From Mycolicibacterium austroafricanum (lineage in GTDB: Bacteria > Actinomycetota > Actinomycetes > Mycobacteriales > Mycobacteriaceae): DNA of 64,000 nt. This document shows, one piece after another, positions 62,296-64,000 of the stretch. Position 1 is the first letter of the stretch; each line of letters opens with the position of its first letter. The notes beneath the pieces were generated by a model. That model did not search any database and was not told the DNA's origin. It was given only the letters and a program-made list of their open reading frames with translations. The position numbers and the translations under genes are program-made. Location: positions 528,034-592,033 of the forward strand of contig NZ_HG964450.1 of the NCBI RefSeq assembly GCF_000612725.1, read 5' to 3'.

Positions 62296-62433
62296 TTCGC
62301 TACTCGAACCCTTCCGGAATCGGGAATGACATCAGTGTGGTTTCGGCGAGTATTCAATCACGGCTCGGTCACGGACACCGTCACCAACCGCCGCGAGTCG
62401 GCGGCGAAAACAACGGCACCTAAGCTTCCACGC

Positions 62434-63027
62434 ATGGCCGTTAGACCCATCCGCATCGTGGGAGATCCCGTCCTGCACACCGCCACCGAACCCGTGCCCG
62501 TCGGCGCCGACGGTTCGTTGCCTGCCGATCTGGCCGATCTCATCACCGACATGTACGACACGATGGACGCCGCCCACGGAGTCGGGCTCGCCGCCAACCA
62601 GATCGGGGTCAGCAAGCGGGTCTTCGTCTACGACTGCGCGGATGAGCGCAAGAAGACCACCCGCCGCCGCGGGGTGGTGATCAACCCCGTGCTCGAGACT
62701 TCCGAGATTCCCGAAACCATGCCGGACCCCGAGGACGACGACGAAGGCTGCCTGTCGGTGCCCGGCGAATCGTTCCCGACGGGGCGGGCCGACTGGGCGC
62801 GGGTCACCGGGCTGGACGCCGACGGGACACCGATCACCCTCGAGGGAACTGATCTGTTCGCCCGGATGCTGCAACACGAGACCGGTCATCTCGACGGGTT
62901 TCTCTACCTCGACCGGCTGATCGGTCGCAATGCGCGCAGCGCCAAGAAGACCGTCAAGTCCCACGGCTGGGGGGTTCCCGGACTGTCGTGGATGCCCGGC
63001 GAGGACCCCGATCCGTTCGGCCACTGA
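62434..63027 (+). CDS. def: Peptide deformylase
   Basis: The 197-residue enzyme removes the N-formyl group from nascent proteins. Motif [11 protein letters not shown] is at 49-58, motif [11 protein letters not shown], and motif [12 protein letters not shown]. Length matches the mycobacterial form, with a longer C-terminus than E. coli. ATG 62434 follows a 138-bp divergent region in which I see no clear promoter boxes. Confidence 0.96.
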   Translation: MAVRPIRIVGDPVLHTATEPVPVGADGSLPADLADLITDMYDTMDAAHGVGLAANQIGVSKRVFVYDCADERKKTTRRRGVVINPVLETSEIPETMPDPEDDDEGCLSVPGESFPTGRADWARVTGLDADGTPITLEGTDLFARMLQHETGHLDGFLYLDRLIGRNARSAKKTVKSHGWGVPGLSWMPGEDPDPFGH

Positions 63028-63030
63028 CCG

Positions 63031-63924
63031 ATGACCGAGGTGCCTGAAGTCGGCACTCGGGTCAGCCTGCGCTACCGGCTGCCGACAGACTCGGACCGGC
63101 CGTTCACCGACGTGGTCGGCCATATCGTCGACGCCGGCCCGGTGGTGCGGATCCACACCCGGCGCGGCGATGTCGTGGACGTCGCACGCGAGGACGTGGT
63201 GGCCGTCCGGGTGGTGCCCGAGATGCCGGTGCGCACCGGAGAGATCCGCAACCTTGAGCACGCCGCCGCGCTGGGCTGGCCGGGCACCGAACATCAGTGG
63301 CTGGACGGCTGGCTGCTCCGGCATGGGCACGGGGTCACGAGGCGCGCGAATTCAGCAGTGCCGCTGCGGTTTTCTTCTTTCAGCGAGATCGCAAAGGTTG
63401 CGGACTGGTATGCCGAGCGCGGGCTGCCCGCGCTGGTGTCCGCGCCGGACCGGCTGCTCCGGCTTCCCGACGGCGTCCCCACAGATGCCGAGAACCTGGT
63501 CATGGCAACCGATATCGCAGTTGCCGGGGTGACGGACGCAGCGGTCTCGGCATCGCCCGATGACAGGTGGCTGGCCCTGTACCGGCGGGACGTTCCGGTC
63601 GATGTGCTGACCGCCGTCGTCGACGGGGTGGTCGGTTTCGGTGAACTGGCCGGTGCCGCGGTAGGGCGGGTGGCGGTGACGGACGCACCGGACGGTACCC
63701 GCTGGGCGGGGGTCTCGGCGGTGCACGTGTCTGAGGACGCGCGTCGGCAGGGCCTGGCGCGACGGCTGTGCGCGGGGCTGCTGGACTGGGCTCACGGGCG
63801 CGGTGCGACGCGCGCCTACGTCCAGGTGGTCGTCGAGAACACCGCTGCGCGTGCGTTGTACGCGGCGATGGGCTTCCGGGTGCACCACCACTCGCGGTAC
63901 GTCCGCGCGCAGGACCTACTGTAG
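63031..63924 (+). CDS. GNAT acetyltransferase (Rv0428c-like)
   Basis: The 297-residue protein has an N-terminal beta-rich domain (about 1-75) and a C-terminal GNAT domain: WAGVSAVHVSEDARRQGLAR (acetyl-CoA loop) and VVENTAARALYAAMGFRVHH. It is 3 bp after def, so it may acetylate deformylated N-termini or an antibiotic, but this is not shown. Confidence 0.9.
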   Translation: MTEVPEVGTRVSLRYRLPTDSDRPFTDVVGHIVDAGPVVRIHTRRGDVVDVAREDVVAVRVVPEMPVRTGEIRNLEHAAALGWPGTEHQWLDGWLLRHGHGVTRRANSAVPLRFSSFSEIAKVADWYAERGLPALVSAPDRLLRLPDGVPTDAENLVMATDIAVAGVTDAAVSASPDDRWLALYRRDVPVDVLTAVVDGVVGFGELAGAAVGRVAVTDAPDGTRWAGVSAVHVSEDARRQGLARRLCAGLLDWAHGRGATRAYVQVVVENTAARALYAAMGFRVHHHSRYVRAQDLL

Positions 63925-63929
63925 GGCGC

Positions 63930-64000
63930 ATGCGCCTGGCTACCTGGAACGTCAATTCGATCCGCGCCCGGGTCGACCGCGTCACCGATTGGCTGGAGCG
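63930..64000 (+). CDS. xthA: Exodeoxyribonuclease III, N-terminal fragment
   Basis: Only 23 codons are present before the right edge. They read MRLATWNVNSIRARV, the conserved beginning of ExoIII/AP endonucleases, with the metal-binding Asn in WNVNSIR. It removes AP sites in base excision repair. It starts 5 bp after the GNAT stop. Confidence 0.9.
   Translation, partial: MRLATWNVNSIRARVDRVTDWLE

Overview
The window is high-GC DNA from a mycobacterium, most likely a fast-growing environmental one (Mycolicibacterium-like). It carries UmaA-type mycolate methyltransferase, RamB, GroEL2/Hsp65 with CIRCE sites, VirR, SodC, MoeA2 and a Psd/PssA pair. From memory, the order umaA-fadB2-aceA-thioesterase-ramB-(CMD)-(small membrane)-lpdC-(two small membrane)-DUF779 ... 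prolyl oligopeptidase ... groEL2-SDR-moeA2-psd-pssA-AAA ATPase ... LON-GCL-sodC-virR-DUF3263-def-GNAT-xthA matches M. tuberculosis Rv0469 to Rv0427c, with several blocks inserted. About 62 protein genes are supported; two are cut by the window edges and one is broken by an internal stop codon. I saw no rRNA, tRNA, CRISPR array, transposase or prophage.

Layout. 1-5.9 kb: two-carbon and fatty-acid metabolism (umaA end, fadB2, isocitrate lyase, thioesterase) with its regulator ramB. 5.9-10.5 kb: hydrolase, diguanylate cyclase, lipoamide dehydrogenase and small membrane proteins. 10.5-16.2 kb: a minus-strand operon (butanediol-type dehydrogenase, an SDR with an amber codon, a GAF-domain regulator, DUF779) and a divergent SnoaL-flavin monooxygenase; the shared promoter region holds four phased half-sites. 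16.2-24 kb: L7/L12-like protein, prolyl oligopeptidase, a DUF417/ECF sigma/anti-sigma/crotonase run, and a monooxygenase-TetR pair. 23.4-26.4 kb: MarR regulator with a divergent ABC exporter. 26.4-33.4 kb: membrane protein, PPK2, aldehyde dehydrogenase, PAP2, DinB, glyoxalase-like and amidohydrolase genes.

33.4-49.2 kb: groEL2, a TetR-SDR pair, a six-gene accessory block (PE-PPE-type secreted hydrolase, cupin, helicase, HAD phosphatase, two PH-domain membrane proteins), a second SDR paralogue, then the moeA2-psd-pssA-AAA ATPase operon. 49.2-59.0 kb: a monovalent-cation island with DUF1707, a K+/H+-type antiporter, a single TrkA protein, a complete Mrp antiporter operon with fused MrpA-MrpB, and a methyltransferase. 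59.0-64.0 kb: LON-domain protein, YbdK-type glutamate-cysteine ligase, sodC, virR, DUF3263, def, GNAT and the start of xthA.

Non-coding structure is rich. There is a 64-bp repetitive element present twice, an 8-bp tandem array beside the aceA stop codon, two 23-bp direct repeats upstream of umaA, nested palindromes between the thioesterase and aceA, a 20-bp-arm inverted repeat before DUF1707, two CIRCE sites, and several intrinsic-terminator hairpins. The best candidates for something not yet described are the GAF-regulator/DUF779/monooxygenase locus with its phased operator, and the paired 64-bp elements.
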